Below are positions 8,738-18,153 of a DNA stretch of 64,000 nucleotides, one piece after another. The stretch comes from Clostridiales bacterium. GTDB taxonomy: Bacteria > Bacillota > Clostridia > Peptostreptococcales > Anaerovoracaceae. The notes below the pieces were generated by a model that was not told the DNA's origin, did not search any database, and was given only the letters and a program-made list of their open reading frames with translations. The translations under genes and the position numbers were made by a program. The DNA lies in assembly GCA_015243575.1 (NCBI GenBank), contig CP042469.1, forward strand, positions 3,810,929-3,874,928, given 5' to 3'. Position 1 is the first letter of the stretch; each line of letters starts with the position of its first letter.

Positions 8738-9868
8738 ATGAAAGCAATTGTTTATGATGGGATGAAAAATGTTAATGTCAAGACGGTAAAGGACCCTGAA
8801 CTCGTACAGGATGATGATATTATCGTAAAAGTCACCTCTACAGCTATCTGCGGGTCGGACCTGCATCTTTATAACGGACGGATTCCCAATCTGCCCCACG
8901 GCTTTATCCTTGGACATGAGACCATGGGTATTGTAGAAGAGGCTGGAAAAGGCGTAAGTAAAGTGAAAAAAGGAGATCGGGTGATCGTTCCGTTTCCAGT
9001 GGCTTGTGGGCACTGCTGGTATTGTGAGCACGGACTCTGGAGCCAATGCGATAACTCTAATGAACACGGAGAAGCGGGAGGTTTACTAGGCTATAGTGAT
9101 ACCTACGGCGGATATGACGGAGGGCAGGCGGAATATTTGCGCGTTCCTTATGCAAATGTGGGTCCATCGCTGGTTCCGCCGGATCTTACCGATGAACAGG
9201 TATTATTCCTTACGGACATCTTACCCACTTCTTACTGGGGTGTTGAAATCGGAGGGGTAAAGCAGGACGATACTGTCATTGTTCTGGGATGCGGACCTGT
9301 TGGACTTTTGACAATTAAATGGGCGCTTTTCAAAGGAGCAAAAAGGGTAATCGCGGTAGACTGGGTGGGGTACAGGTTGAAGCATGCGTTGACCTATCCA
9401 GGTGTAGAGGTAGTAAATCTGGAGGATCATGATAATACAGGAGAGTATCTCAAGGAGATTACAAGGGGAGGGGCAGACGTGGTTATTGATTGTGTCGGAC
9501 TTGATGGAAAAATGACTGTGATAGAGCGGGCAGAAACCTTGCTGAAGCTTCAGGGTGGATCAAAATCAGCAATAGAGATTGCCACTCAGGCCGTAAGGAA
9601 AGGCGGTACCGTTTCCATGGTAGGCGTTTACGGAGGCCGATACAACAACTTCCCCCTAGGCGATTTCTTTGCGAGAAATATTACCCTGAAAATGGGACAA
9701 TGTCCAGCGCACACCTATGTGGATCCAATCCTTAAACTCATTGAAGCGGGGAAATTTGATGCTACCGATATCATTACCCACAAGCTTTCTCTGGACGAGG
9801 GCGCTCATGCCTACGATGTCTTTAATAAGAAGGAAGATAACTGCATAAAGGTCATTTTGAGACCCTAG
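8738..9868 (+). CDS. Zinc-dependent alcohol dehydrogenase, formaldehyde-dehydrogenase-like subfamily
   Basis: This MDR-family dehydrogenase has 376 residues. The catalytic zinc region is TAICGSDLHLYNGRIP with GHETMGIVEE. The structural zinc loop is CGHCWYCEHGLWSQC, with its fourth ligand position shifted as in the glutathione-independent formaldehyde dehydrogenase-like group. The Rossmann motif is VLGCGPVGLL, followed by AVDW. The longer insert after the cofactor domain (near residues 265-285) also fits that group. GGGAGG precedes the ATG. It lies 74 bp before nifJ and may be co-transcribed with it. The substrate is not predictable from sequence. Confidence 0.85.
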   Translation: MKAIVYDGMKNVNVKTVKDPELVQDDDIIVKVTSTAICGSDLHLYNGRIPNLPHGFILGHETMGIVEEAGKGVSKVKKGDRVIVPFPVACGHCWYCEHGLWSQCDNSNEHGEAGGLLGYSDTYGGYDGGQAEYLRVPYANVGPSLVPPDLTDEQVLFLTDILPTSYWGVEIGGVKQDDTVIVLGCGPVGLLTIKWALFKGAKRVIAVDWVGYRLKHALTYPGVEVVNLEDHDNTGEYLKEITRGGADVVIDCVGLDGKMTVIERAETLLKLQGGSKSAIEIATQAVRKGGTVSMVGVYGGRYNNFPLGDFFARNITLKMGQCPAHTYVDPILKLIEAGKFDATDIITHKLSLDEGAHAYDVFNKKEDNCIKVILRP

Positions 9869-9942
9869 CGTATCACGATAGGAAAGAAAGAACGAAATCA
9901 AAAGAGCAAGATTAATTGGAAGAAAGATAAAGGAGAGAATCT

Positions 9943-12900
9943 ATGAAAAAAAAGGAAACGATGGATGGAAACCAGGCTGCCGCATATGCAGCGTATGCTA
10001 TGACTGAGGTAGCGTCCATATTCCCAATTACGCCGTCTACGGCAATGGCAGAAGGCGTTGATGAATGGTCTGCCTCTGGCAAGAAGAATATTTTCGATCA
10101 GCCTGTAAAAGTGGTAGAGATGCAATCAGAGGCAGGCGCTGTAGCGGCAATGAGAGGAGCCCTCCAGTCAGGCGCTTTGGCTTCTACGTATACGGCTTCA
10201 CAGGGTCTTTTGATGATGATTCCGGGACTCTATAAAATGGCAGGTGAGCTGCTTCCTGGTGTCATTCACGTCACCGCAAGAGCACTTGCAACCCATGCTC
10301 TGTCCATTTATGGTGACCATCAGGACGTTATGGCATGCAGGCAGACCGGTATGAGCCTCCTTGCCTCCGCAAATGTACAGGAGGTTATGGATCTGGGTAT
10401 TATCTCGCACCTGGCAGCCATTAAGTCCCGTGTACCTTTTCTTCACTTCTTCGATGGATTCAGAACCTCCCACGAGTACCAGAAAATAGAGGTGATTCCC
10501 TATGATGAGATCAGCAAACTCGTTGATTTTGATGCAGTGAAAGCCTTTCGGGAACGATCCTTGAATCCTCAGCGTCCGGTGGCAAGAGGGACAACTCAAA
10601 ATCCGGATATTTACTTTCAGCAAAGGGAAAGCGCAAACCCATTCTTTGATGCAGTTCCCGATATTGTACAGGAATATATGGATCATTTGGCCAAGCTAAC
10701 CGGCAGAAACTACAAGCTCTTTGACTATTACGGGGCAGAGGATGCGGAGCATGTTATTGTTGCTATGGGTTCGGTCTGCGATACCATACACGAAACCGTG
10801 GACTATCTTATGGGGAAGGGAGAAAAAGTAGGGGTAATAAAAGTTCGTTTGTATCGTCCTTTCGCTCAAAGCTACTTTCTTAATGCTCTGCCGAAAACCG
10901 TCAAACGGATTGCCGTACTGGACAGAACAAAGGAGCCGGGAGCTCCGGCAGAACCCCTCTATCTTGATGTGGTAAAGGCTCTCAAAAGCAACCATTCCTA
11001 CATCAGAACCTTTGAAAGTGGTGATAACGAGTATGATCATTTTGAAAAGATCATGACCGTGGGCGGAAGATACGGCTTATCCTCAAAGGATACGACACCT
11101 TCCCAGATGCTGGCTGTATTTCGCAATTTGAAACAGGATAAACCAAAGGATGGCTTTACCGTTGGAATTGTGGATGATGTTACCAATACCTCCCTACCGG
11201 AAGAAGCGCTGGTCAATACTGTGCCTGCAGGCACAAAAAGCTGTAAAATATACGGCCTTGGCTCCGATGGAACCGTGGGTGCAAACAAAGCGGCTGCGAA
11301 GATTATCGGTGACAATACAGACCTTCTGGTTCAGGCATATTTTTCCTACGACAGCAAAAAATCAGGAGGAACAACCGTTTCGCACCTCAGGTTTGGCAAG
11401 CTGCCGATACGGTCTCCATATCTTGTGAATAACGCCGATTATATTGCCTGCCATAATCAGTCCTTTGTCTATCAATACGACCTTTTAAAGGGCTTAAAAC
11501 AGGGTGGAACCTTTGTGCTCAACTGCACCTGGAAAGCAAAGGAATTGGAGGAGAAGCTCCCGGCTAATATCAAACGATATCTGGCAGAACATCAGATCCG
11601 TTTCTATACGATCGACGCACTTGCCATTGCATCCGAGCTGGGCCTTGGAAACCGAATTAATATGGTGATGCAGGCGGTGTTCTTTCAGCTGGCAGACATT
11701 ATTCCGGTGGAGGAAGCTCTTGGATTTTTGAAAAAATCCATTGAGAAGATGTATGGCCGGAAAGGGAAAGAAATTGTGACGAAGAATACCGACGCAGTGG
11801 ATCACGCCATTGAAGCGCTTCACCAGATTCAGGTGCCGGCGGACTGGAAGGATGCAAAGAAGGAGGTCCAGAAGGAACGAGATATTCCTGAGTTTGTCAG
11901 CAGGATTCAACGGCCAATGGCTAGACATGAGGGAGACGAACTACCTGTCAGTGCCTTTCAGGGAATGGAGGATGGAACCTATCCACTGGGAACAACAGCC
12001 TATGAAAAGAGAGGCATTGCACCAAATGTACCGGAATGGCAGATTGACAAATGCATCCAATGCGGTCGCTGCGTCTATATTTGTCCCCATGCAACAATAA
12101 GGGCATTTCTGCTCAACGAAGAAGAAATGGAAAATAAACCGGAGACTTTCAAAACAAAAGAGGCTTCCGGCAAGGGACTGGAGCACCTTGGATACCGCAT
12201 CCAAGTCTCTCCACTGGACTGCACAGGCTGCGGAAACTGTGCGGATATCTGCCCTGCAAAGGGGAAAGCGTTAATTATGAAACCGGCGGATCAGGAGATC
12301 AAGATGGAGTCAGACAATTGGGATTTTGCTGTAACCATCACAGAGAAAAGCACGATTGTCAATCCGAATACCATATTGGGATGCCAGTTTATAAAGCCGC
12401 TGCTTGAGTTCAACGGAGCTTGTCCAGGCTGCGGAGAAACACCGTATATCCGTCTTCTGACACAGCTTTTCGGAAGAAGAATGCTCGTCTCCAACGCAAC
12501 AGGCTGTTCCTCTATTTGGGGCGCATATGCGCCCTCCATTGCATATACTACCGATAAGGATGGACGAGGACCGGCATGGATCAATCCACTATTTGAAGAT
12601 GCTGCGGAATTTGGTTATGGGCTGGCCCTTGGATCGTGGCAGATCAGAGAAAAACTTGCAGCTCTCATGGAACAAGCCTGCTCCATGGACATTACGGTTT
12701 ATTTGAAAGAGCGCTTCCAGGGTTGGATCAAGCACATGTATGACGGCGAGGGATCAGAGCAGGCAGCAATGGAGATTTTGGCCTGCGAGCATGAGATGGA
12801 GAACAATTCCGTATTGACAGAAATTTTGAAACTGCGAGATTACCTCGTAAAACCTTCGGTATGGTCCATCGGCGGTGACGGCTGGTCCTATGATATCGGA

Positions 12901-13509
12901 TACGGAGGACTGGATCACGTCATTGCTTCAGGCGATGACATCAATCTCTTTGTTATGGATACAGAGATTTATTCCAACACCGGCGGACAGGCCTCAAAGT
13001 CTACCCAGACAGGAGCAGTGGCAAAGCTGGCTGCGGGAGGCAAGAGTACCAGAAAGAAAGATCTTGGTCTAATGGCAATGACGTATGGAAATGTATACGT
13101 GGCCCAGATTGCCATGGGTGCGGATATGAATCAGACTATGAAAGCAATTCTTGAAGCAGAGCGCTATCAGGGACCCTCGCTGATCATTGCCTATTCTCCC
13201 TGCGTGAGCCATGGCATAAAATCCGGAATGGGTACCAGTATTATGGAAGAAAAGCGTGCCGTGGAAAGTGGCTACTGGCAGCTTTACCGCTTTAACCCAG
13301 ATCTGCGCAAGGAAGGAAAGAACCCCTTTGTTTTGGATTCCAAACCGCCGACACAGGATTATAAAGAATTCCTCCAGGGAGAAATTCGATATGCGCAGCT
13401 AAGCAATACCTTCCCGGAAAGAGCGCAGGAATTGTTTGAATTAAGCAAGGACTATGCGTATAATAGGAACAGAATCAAAACGCTGCTGGCAGAGAAGGAA
13501 ATCTTCTAA
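9943..13509 (+). CDS. nifJ: Pyruvate:ferredoxin (flavodoxin) oxidoreductase, single-chain
   Basis: This enzyme converts pyruvate and CoA to acetyl-CoA and CO2 and reduces ferredoxin, a central step in clostridial metabolism. Its 1188 residues match the single-chain homodimeric form. Domain order is as expected: an N-terminal pyrimidine-binding domain (YAMTEVASIFPITPST), a CoA/transketolase-like domain, and the gamma domain near residue 420 (GLGSDGTVGANKAA). Two 4Fe-4S clusters follow (CIQCGRCVYICPH at Cys704 and CTGCGNCADICPA at Cys760). The C-terminal thiamine-diphosphate domain has GDGWSYDIGYGGLDH and SNTGGQ. A strong AAAGGAGAG site lies upstream, and a hairpin terminator follows. Confidence 0.97.
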   Translation: MKKKETMDGNQAAAYAAYAMTEVASIFPITPSTAMAEGVDEWSASGKKNIFDQPVKVVEMQSEAGAVAAMRGALQSGALASTYTASQGLLMMIPGLYKMAGELLPGVIHVTARALATHALSIYGDHQDVMACRQTGMSLLASANVQEVMDLGIISHLAAIKSRVPFLHFFDGFRTSHEYQKIEVIPYDEISKLVDFDAVKAFRERSLNPQRPVARGTTQNPDIYFQQRESANPFFDAVPDIVQEYMDHLAKLTGRNYKLFDYYGAEDAEHVIVAMGSVCDTIHETVDYLMGKGEKVGVIKVRLYRPFAQSYFLNALPKTVKRIAVLDRTKEPGAPAEPLYLDVVKALKSNHSYIRTFESGDNEYDHFEKIMTVGGRYGLSSKDTTPSQMLAVFRNLKQDKPKDGFTVGIVDDVTNTSLPEEALVNTVPAGTKSCKIYGLGSDGTVGANKAAAKIIGDNTDLLVQAYFSYDSKKSGGTTVSHLRFGKLPIRSPYLVNNADYIACHNQSFVYQYDLLKGLKQGGTFVLNCTWKAKELEEKLPANIKRYLAEHQIRFYTIDALAIASELGLGNRINMVMQAVFFQLADIIPVEEALGFLKKSIEKMYGRKGKEIVTKNTDAVDHAIEALHQIQVPADWKDAKKEVQKERDIPEFVSRIQRPMARHEGDELPVSAFQGMEDGTYPLGTTAYEKRGIAPNVPEWQIDKCIQCGRCVYICPHATIRAFLLNEEEMENKPETFKTKEASGKGLEHLGYRIQVSPLDCTGCGNCADICPAKGKALIMKPADQEIKMESDNWDFAVTITEKSTIVNPNTILGCQFIKPLLEFNGACPGCGETPYIRLLTQLFGRRMLVSNATGCSSIWGAYAPSIAYTTDKDGRGPAWINPLFEDAAEFGYGLALGSWQIREKLAALMEQACSMDITVYLKERFQGWIKHMYDGEGSEQAAMEILACEHEMENNSVLTEILKLRDYLVKPSVWSIGGDGWSYDIGYGGLDHVIASGDDINLFVMDTEIYSNTGGQASKSTQTGAVAKLAAGGKSTRKKDLGLMAMTYGNVYVAQIAMGADMNQTMKAILEAERYQGPSLIIAYSPCVSHGIKSGMGTSIMEEKRAVESGYWQLYRFNPDLRKEGKNPFVLDSKPPTQDYKEFLQGEIRYAQLSNTFPERAQELFELSKDYAYNRNRIKTLLAEKEIF

Positions 13510-13564
13510 ATGAAAAATGAATAAAGTTTGGTTTATAATTTAAACAGCATCAGCAACTTGTAAG

Positions 13565-13612
13565 AAGAGGGCGCTCTCCATGATTTGCAATCATTTCGAG
13601 ATGCCCTCTTTA
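13565..13612 (+). terminator. Terminator after nifJ
   Basis: The outer stem AAGAGGGC (13565-13572) pairs with GCCCTCTT (13603-13610). Inside it a 3-bp CTC/GAG and a perfect 6-bp ATGATT/AATCAT hairpin with a TGC loop continue the structure. The T-run is short. It ends nifJ and would also stop reverse transcription coming out of the recombinase segment only if the left flank works as a U-tract, which it does not clearly do. Confidence 0.7.
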
Positions 13613-13659
13613 ATATTCCATATTCTGGAGACATGCCCAGTTCTACTGAGCATACACTC

Positions 13660-13684
13660 AATGTAACAATTTACTTAAAATGTT
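13660..13684. repeat. Left 25-bp inverted repeat flanking the tyrosine recombinase
   Basis: These 25 bp are the exact reverse complement of 14509-14533. The outer arm begins AATGTAACA and the inner end is AAAATGTT. The pair brackets the recombinase gene and about 850 bp of DNA. Immediately outside each copy stands the trinucleotide CTC in the same orientation, which may be chance. I read the pair as recombination sites. Confidence 0.9.
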
Positions 13685-13713
13685 GTCTAAAATTTATCGA
13701 CAAAATAATACTA

Positions 13714-13742
13714 ATTATGACACAAAATTTATAATTATGCAA
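13714..13742 (-). promoter_or_regulatory. Candidate outward-facing promoter at the left end of the invertible segment
   Basis: On the minus strand TTGCAT (13742-13737), a 17-bp spacer and CATAAT (13719-13714) form a plausible housekeeping promoter. It lies downstream of the recombinase stop and points left across the inverted repeat toward the nifJ terminator, where there is no gene to transcribe. After inversion of the segment it would point into cheW. The match is moderate in AT-rich DNA, so a chance hit is possible. Confidence 0.45.
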
Positions 13743-13773
13743 TTAAATTATAAGAATATACTGTTAATATACT

Positions 13774-14334
13774 CTAAAATTGGACAAGTGAATAAAGCTC
13801 ATCTTTCTGATCCTGATTAACACCGATATAACGGAGGGTAATACTTTGAGAACTATGGTTGAAAGTGTCCATAATCAGACCAATATTATACTTAGACATT
13901 TTATAAGTCCAATAACCCCATGTTTTTCTCAGACTATGAGTCCCGAAATTTTCAACTCCGATCAAATCGGCTGCATCTTTTAGAACACGGTATGCCTGAA
14001 TTCTGCCGATATAGTTGCCCTTTTTGCTTGGAAACAAGTAATCTTCGCCATCCAATCCATTTTCCAAAACATAGGACAGCAGCTTATTTCTCAAGGCTGC
14101 ATTCAGTTTGATCTTCTTTTCTTTTTTTGTTTTCTTTTCTTTCAGAACAAGATATTCGTAAAAAACTCCCTTTCGATGAAAGATATCCTTAACCTTGAGC
14201 GGCAGAATATCGCTGATTCGGAGTCCTGTATTGAGCCCAAATTTGAAAATCAACCCATACTTCGGATCTCTTCCGTTCAAATATTGGTACATTTGTTTGA
14301 TTTTTACTTTATCACGAATTGGTTCTACAGTCAT
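13774..14334 (-). CDS. Small tyrosine recombinase (integrase family, FimB/FimE/RecV-size)
   Basis: This is a site-specific tyrosine recombinase of 186 residues. The catalytic set is visible: Arg39 in NTGLRISD, a Lys-rich beta-hairpin near 65-76, His133 and Arg136 in THSLRKTWG, His160, and the nucleophile Tyr169 in RYIGV. It lacks the N-terminal core-binding (SAM-like) domain of phage integrases, as do the DNA-inversion recombinases FimB and FimE (about 200 residues). ATG 14334 is chosen because AGGAGAT lies just upstream; the open frame extends 30 codons further without a good site. No other phage or transposon gene is nearby. Flanking perfect inverted repeats suggest it inverts its own segment. 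Confidence 0.9.
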   Translation of the reverse strand: MTVEPIRDKVKIKQMYQYLNGRDPKYGLIFKFGLNTGLRISDILPLKVKDIFHRKGVFYEYLVLKEKKTKKEKKIKLNAALRNKLLSYVLENGLDGEDYLFPSKKGNYIGRIQAYRVLKDAADLIGVENFGTHSLRKTWGYWTYKMSKYNIGLIMDTFNHSSQSITLRYIGVNQDQKDELYSLVQF

Positions 14335-14508
14335 TTTATTATCTCCTTCTGCGATTACACTTGGATTTATTTGATCAATTTTATGATGATTTGATTTATT
14401 AAAATGGCTTAGAAAACAATACATTAGAATTTAAGTCAAATCAATCATCTTTTGAATGTTGGAAACATTTACCTTGAATTTTAAAGCTCTTGGGCTTCCA
14501 AAGAATGT

Positions 14509-14533
14509 AACATTTTAAGTAAATTGTTACATT
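14509..14533. repeat. Right 25-bp inverted repeat flanking the tyrosine recombinase
   Basis: This is the exact inverse of 13660-13684. The right copy is itself nearly palindromic: AGAATGTAACA (14502-14512) and TGTTACATTCT (14525-14535) are 11-bp arms around a 12-nt centre, the shape of a tyrosine-recombinase core site. It ends 37 bp before the cheW start codon. That gap holds only the ribosome binding site and no room for a full promoter. Confidence 0.9.
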
Positions 14534-14570
14534 CTCAAAAAACTACACAAATGAGGAAGGTGAAAAGAGT

Positions 14571-15080
14571 ATGACCCAAGTAACAGAAAGCATCGAAATC
14601 ATGGAAGATACTCAAAAAAACCGGTTCCTAACATTCGCTGTCGGAAAAGAAATTTACGGGATTGAAATCATGCATGTAACCGAAATTATCGGCATTCAGA
14701 GCATAACCGCGGTGCCGGAACTACCGGATTACCTGAAAGGGATTATCAATTTGAGGGGAAAAATCATTCCGGTCATGGATGTTAGACTGCGTTTTAAAAA
14801 AGAACCCAAAAAGTATGACGATCGAACCTGTGTAATCGTCATCGATGTAGAAAGCAGCCCCATCGGTCTGATTGTCGACAATGTAGCGGAAGTTCTGACC
14901 ATACCGGAAACAGATATTGTAGAGCCGCCCAAACTGAACAACGGCTTTAGCAGCAGTAACTTTGTCAACCGGATTGGAAAAACAGGAAATGAAGTAAAAC
15001 TGCTGTTGGATTGCAGAAAATTACTTTCTGAAAAAGAGTCAGCAGAGTTGAACGAATTACCTCACCTAATGCATCACTAG
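14571..15080 (+). CDS. cheW: Chemotaxis coupling protein CheW
   Basis: CheW couples chemoreceptors to the CheA kinase in the cytoplasmic receptor array. The protein has 169 residues. The single CheW domain starts near residue 18 with FLTFAVGKEIYGIEIMHVTEI and contains LPDYLKGIINLRGKIIPVMDVR and GLIVDNVAEVL, all classical. GAGGAAGGTG precedes the ATG. It is the first gene of a cheW-mcp-cheR operon with no cheA in view, so it probably serves an array encoded elsewhere. Its upstream region is the recombinase-bounded segment, making phase-variable expression likely (inferred). Confidence 0.95.
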   Translation: MTQVTESIEIMEDTQKNRFLTFAVGKEIYGIEIMHVTEIIGIQSITAVPELPDYLKGIINLRGKIIPVMDVRLRFKKEPKKYDDRTCVIVIDVESSPIGLIVDNVAEVLTIPETDIVEPPKLNNGFSSSNFVNRIGKTGNEVKLLLDCRKLLSEKESAELNELPHLMHH

Positions 15081-15123
15081 ATGAACTAAAAATTGAAGCA
15101 ACTATCTTATCAGGAGGATTCAC

Positions 15124-16944
15124 ATGAAATTTACAATCAAAGCAAGACTCTTTCTAGGCTTCGGCATTATAACAATTATTTTAGCAGGAATGGGATTCTT
15201 TTCCCTGAATGCACTAAGTCAGTTCAACAAGGAGACCTTAAATATCGGCGAAAATTATTTGCCAAGTGTGGATGTTGCCCATACGCTGAATTCAACCGTT
15301 GCAAACTTCAGAATCGCAGAACTGCGCCATGTCATTGCAATTTCACCGGATGAAATGCAAGAAATGGAGGAACGGATAAGCACACTGGACAGTACAATGA
15401 AGGAAAATATTACGGCATATGAGGCGCTAATCAGCTCCGATGCGGGAAGAGATTTAATTAACAACATTCGTGCAGAGTGGCAGATTTACACAAATATAAG
15501 CAACCAGATTACTACGTTAAGCAGTAGCGGAAATAGTGATGAAGCCATGACTCTGGTTCGGGGTGACTCCAAAGCAGAGTATGATAAAATTACACAGATG
15601 ACACAGGATTTAGTTTCTGTAAATAGGCAGGGAGCAGAACAGTCGGTAGATAACGCGGCACAAGTGTACAGCAGTACCAGAATGATTCTCCTTATTGTTA
15701 TTGCCATTGCAGTTTTCATTTGTATTGGAGCAGCCTTCCTGATCACACGCAGCATTGTGAAGCCGATCAATCGTCTGATTACTGTAGCTGATGCAATGGC
15801 AGAGGGTGATGTTAACGTAAGTGTTGAGACAAACTTGAAGGATGAGATTGGACAGCTCATGGCATCCTTTGACCGGATGATCAGCAGTATCAGGGAGCAA
15901 GCGCTGGCGGCAGAACGAATGGCGGCCGGAGATCTGACCATTGATATCAAGGTACGTTCTGACCGGGATTTGCTTGGAAAGAAGCTGGCAGAAATGGTGG
16001 ATAAGAATAATGAAGTGCTCTCCAACATTGCAGTAGCTTCAGAGCAGGTGGCAGCCGGATCAAAGCAGGTATCGGATTCAAGCATTGCACTTTCTCAGGG
16101 TGCTACCGAGCAGGCCAGCTCGGTAGAACAGCTAACTGCATCCCTGGAGGAGATTTCCTCTCAGACAAAGATGAATGCGCAGAATGCAAACCAGGCCAAC
16201 GATCTGGCGGAGACTGCCAAATCCAATGCAGTGCAGGGAAATCAGCAGATGGGAGATATGCTCAGGGCGATGGAGGATATCAACGAAGCATCTGCTAATA
16301 TCTCAAATATTATAAAGGTAATAGACGATATTGCATTCCAGACCAATATTCTTGCACTGAACGCAGCGGTGGAAGCGGCGAGAGCCGGCCAGCACGGAAA
16401 AGGCTTTGCTGTTGTAGCAGAAGAAGTGAGAAATCTGGCAGCCCGCTCTGCTGACGCTGCAAAGGAGACGACTTCTATGATTTCAAGCTCCATCAAAAAA
16501 TCGGAGGACGGAACCAAGATTGCGAGAGATACTGCAGGTGCCCTCAATAAGATTGTTGACGACATTGACAAGGTTGCGACGTTGATTAAGGAAATCGCGG
16601 TAGCATCTAATGAACAGGCCACCGGAATCGGACAGGTGAATCAGGGAATCATGCTTGTCTCGCAGGTTGTTCAGACCAACTCGGCAACTTCAGAGGAAAG
16701 TGCCGCAGCCAGTGAAGAATTGTCCAGCCAGGCATCCTTCCTGAGGGAAATGGTCGGTAAATTTAACCTGAAAAAGAGAAGCAGCGGTTACAGCAGGCTG
16801 GCTTCTGTTGATCCGGAAGTATTGAAGATGATTGAAAGTATGTCCGAAAGGAAAACCGGAGAAGCCCAGGGCGAAGAGGCTCCGGCAGCGGTGCAAAAGG
16901 AAAAGACTATTTCCCTGAGCGATTTCGAATTTGGTAAGTACTAG
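15124..16944 (+). CDS. Methyl-accepting chemotaxis protein
   Basis: This transmembrane chemoreceptor has 606 residues. A first membrane helix (residues ~8-30) is followed by a four-helix-bundle type periplasmic sensor (about 31-190). A second helix (about 190-212, [20 protein letters not shown]) leads to a HAMP domain (about 213-265). The long cytoplasmic coiled coil has the conserved hairpin tip [23 protein letters not shown], of which [15 protein letters not shown] is diagnostic. A flexible tail of about 50 residues follows. The ligand cannot be predicted. The ATG follows AGGAGG, 43 bp after cheW. Confidence 0.95.
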   Translation: MKFTIKARLFLGFGIITIILAGMGFFSLNALSQFNKETLNIGENYLPSVDVAHTLNSTVANFRIAELRHVIAISPDEMQEMEERISTLDSTMKENITAYEALISSDAGRDLINNIRAEWQIYTNISNQITTLSSSGNSDEAMTLVRGDSKAEYDKITQMTQDLVSVNRQGAEQSVDNAAQVYSSTRMILLIVIAIAVFICIGAAFLITRSIVKPINRLITVADAMAEGDVNVSVETNLKDEIGQLMASFDRMISSIREQALAAERMAAGDLTIDIKVRSDRDLLGKKLAEMVDKNNEVLSNIAVASEQVAAGSKQVSDSSIALSQGATEQASSVEQLTASLEEISSQTKMNAQNANQANDLAETAKSNAVQGNQQMGDMLRAMEDINEASANISNIIKVIDDIAFQTNILALNAAVEAARAGQHGKGFAVVAEEVRNLAARSADAAKETTSMISSSIKKSEDGTKIARDTAGALNKIVDDIDKVATLIKEIAVASNEQATGIGQVNQGIMLVSQVVQTNSATSEESAAASEELSSQASFLREMVGKFNLKKRSSGYSRLASVDPEVLKMIESMSERKTGEAQGEEAPAAVQKEKTISLSDFEFGKY

Positions 16945-17054
16945 GCGAGGATTAAGAACGTAACAGCCACAATAACTTTTAATACTGTTTTCAAATTATC
17001 TGAATTTGTTAGCAGTATCAAACGATAACTGAAAAGATGTGTTTGATATAAACT

Positions 17055-17086
17055 GGCTGAGGGGAGGCTTTTCCTCTCTCTCAGCC
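17055..17086 (+). promoter_or_regulatory. Hairpin in the mcp-cheR gap
   Basis: GGCTGAG (17055-17061) pairs with CTCAGCC (17080-17086), with a G-rich/pyrimidine-rich interior that can pair further (GGAGG with CCTCT). No T-run follows; the cheR ribosome binding site AAGGCGAG starts six bases later. It could be a partial terminator or a processing site that lowers cheR expression. Confidence 0.5.
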
Positions 17087-17106
17087 CCCTAAAGGCGAGT
17101 GAAACA

Positions 17107-17928
17107 ATGATCTCCATAACGAAAAAAGAATTTCAGCAGCTGGCAGCATTTATCAAGAAGAATTATGGAATTCATCTAAAGGAAGAAAAGGAGGCACTGG
17201 TTACAGGACGCCTTCAAAATGTCCTTGTCCAAAACAATTTTAGCAGCTTTTCTGAGTATTATGATTATATCGTCTCGGATCGAAGCGGCGATGCGGCTGT
17301 GACACTTATTGATAAGATTACGACGAACCATACCTTCTTTATGAGGGAGGCAGATCATTTTCTGTATTTAAAGAACCATGTCCTGCCCTATTTAAAATAT
17401 ACCGTGTATGACAAGGATCTACGCATCTGGAGCGCTGGCTGCTCCAGCGGGGAGGAGCCATATACTCTGGCTATGTTGGTAGATGAATTTTTCGGAAAGG
17501 AGAAAATGTGGTGGGATGCAAAAATCCTAGCCACTGATATCTCCAATGAAGTGCTCGATATCGCAAAAGCAGCAGTTTACAACACAGACAGAATCTCAGT
17601 ACTGCCACCTGAATGGCGGCTGAACTATTTTAAGAAAATAGATTCTGAAAACAGCATCGTTACAGAACGAGTTCGAGATGAAGTGATTTTCAGAAAGTTC
17701 AACCTTATGGAGCGGAACTTTCCATTCAAGAGAAAGTTTCATACTATTTTCTGCAGAAATGTAATGATCTATTTTGATTCTGAGACCAAAAAAGATTTGG
17801 TCAATAAATTTTACGACATGACGGAACCGGGCGGATATTTGTTTATAGGACACTCTGAGTCCCTAAACCGGGAGGAATCCAGATATAAATATATCATGCC
17901 TGCGGTTTACCGAAAGGAACTGCCCTGA
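17107..17928 (+). CDS. cheR: Chemoreceptor methyltransferase CheR
   Basis: CheR transfers methyl groups from S-adenosylmethionine to receptor glutamates during adaptation. It has 273 residues. The N-terminal helical CheR domain (about 1-75) with YGIHLKEEK is followed by the catalytic domain with WSAGCSSGEEPYTLAM (SAM loop), the DISNEVL acidic loop, and IFCRNVMIYFD. The closing stretch GGYLFIGHSESL is typical. It is the last gene of the operon and is followed by a strong terminator. No cheB or cheD is nearby. Confidence 0.95.
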   Translation: MISITKKEFQQLAAFIKKNYGIHLKEEKEALVTGRLQNVLVQNNFSSFSEYYDYIVSDRSGDAAVTLIDKITTNHTFFMREADHFLYLKNHVLPYLKYTVYDKDLRIWSAGCSSGEEPYTLAMLVDEFFGKEKMWWDAKILATDISNEVLDIAKAAVYNTDRISVLPPEWRLNYFKKIDSENSIVTERVRDEVIFRKFNLMERNFPFKRKFHTIFCRNVMIYFDSETKKDLVNKFYDMTEPGGYLFIGHSESLNREESRYKYIMPAVYRKELP

Positions 17929-17975
17929 AAAGCAGGATCATGACGCAATTAACTAACAGCATATATGGCTTACGC

Positions 17976-18027
17976 AAATACAAATCCGAACCCAACCCTT
18001 ACGGGGACTGCGTTCGGATTTGTATTT
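17976..18027 (+). terminator. Terminator after cheR
   Basis: A perfect 16-bp stem (17976-17991 with 18012-18027, core AAATCCGAAC) closes a 20-nt loop. The descending arm ends TTTGTATTT, giving a U-rich tail. The A-rich left side makes it potentially bidirectional. Confidence 0.85.
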
Positions 18028-18042
18028 ACTGTCGCTTCCTAT

Positions 18043-18093
18043 AAAAAAACTTCCTTGTTTCCAAGAGGGAAGTACCACTCCGAAATCAAGGAA
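18043..18093 (-). terminator. Terminator of the DtxR-type regulator gene
   Basis: Read on the minus strand, TTCCTTG and CAAGGAA (18093-18087 with 18057-18051) plus an inner TTTC/GAAA extend a stem that is followed by seven T residues (plus-strand A-run at 18043-18049). This is a standard intrinsic terminator for the leftward gene. Confidence 0.85.
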
Positions 18094-18153
18094 GCCTGAT
18101 GAACTTGTACTATAACAGATGTGTGACGGCCGCTTTCATCAATCAAATGAATG

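Noticed and set aside
13690..13735. GTCGATAA on the minus strand looks like a sigma-D flagellar -10 facing out of the recombinase segment
   Set aside because: No TAAA-type -35 stands 14-16 bases upstream; the housekeeping-type element nearby fits better.
13660..14533. Reading the recombinase with its inverted repeats as an insertion sequence
   Set aside because: Tyrosine recombinases do not normally use terminal inverted repeats of this kind, there is no target duplication beyond a 3-bp CTC match, and the single gene plus core-site palindrome fit an inversion system better. Not fully excluded.
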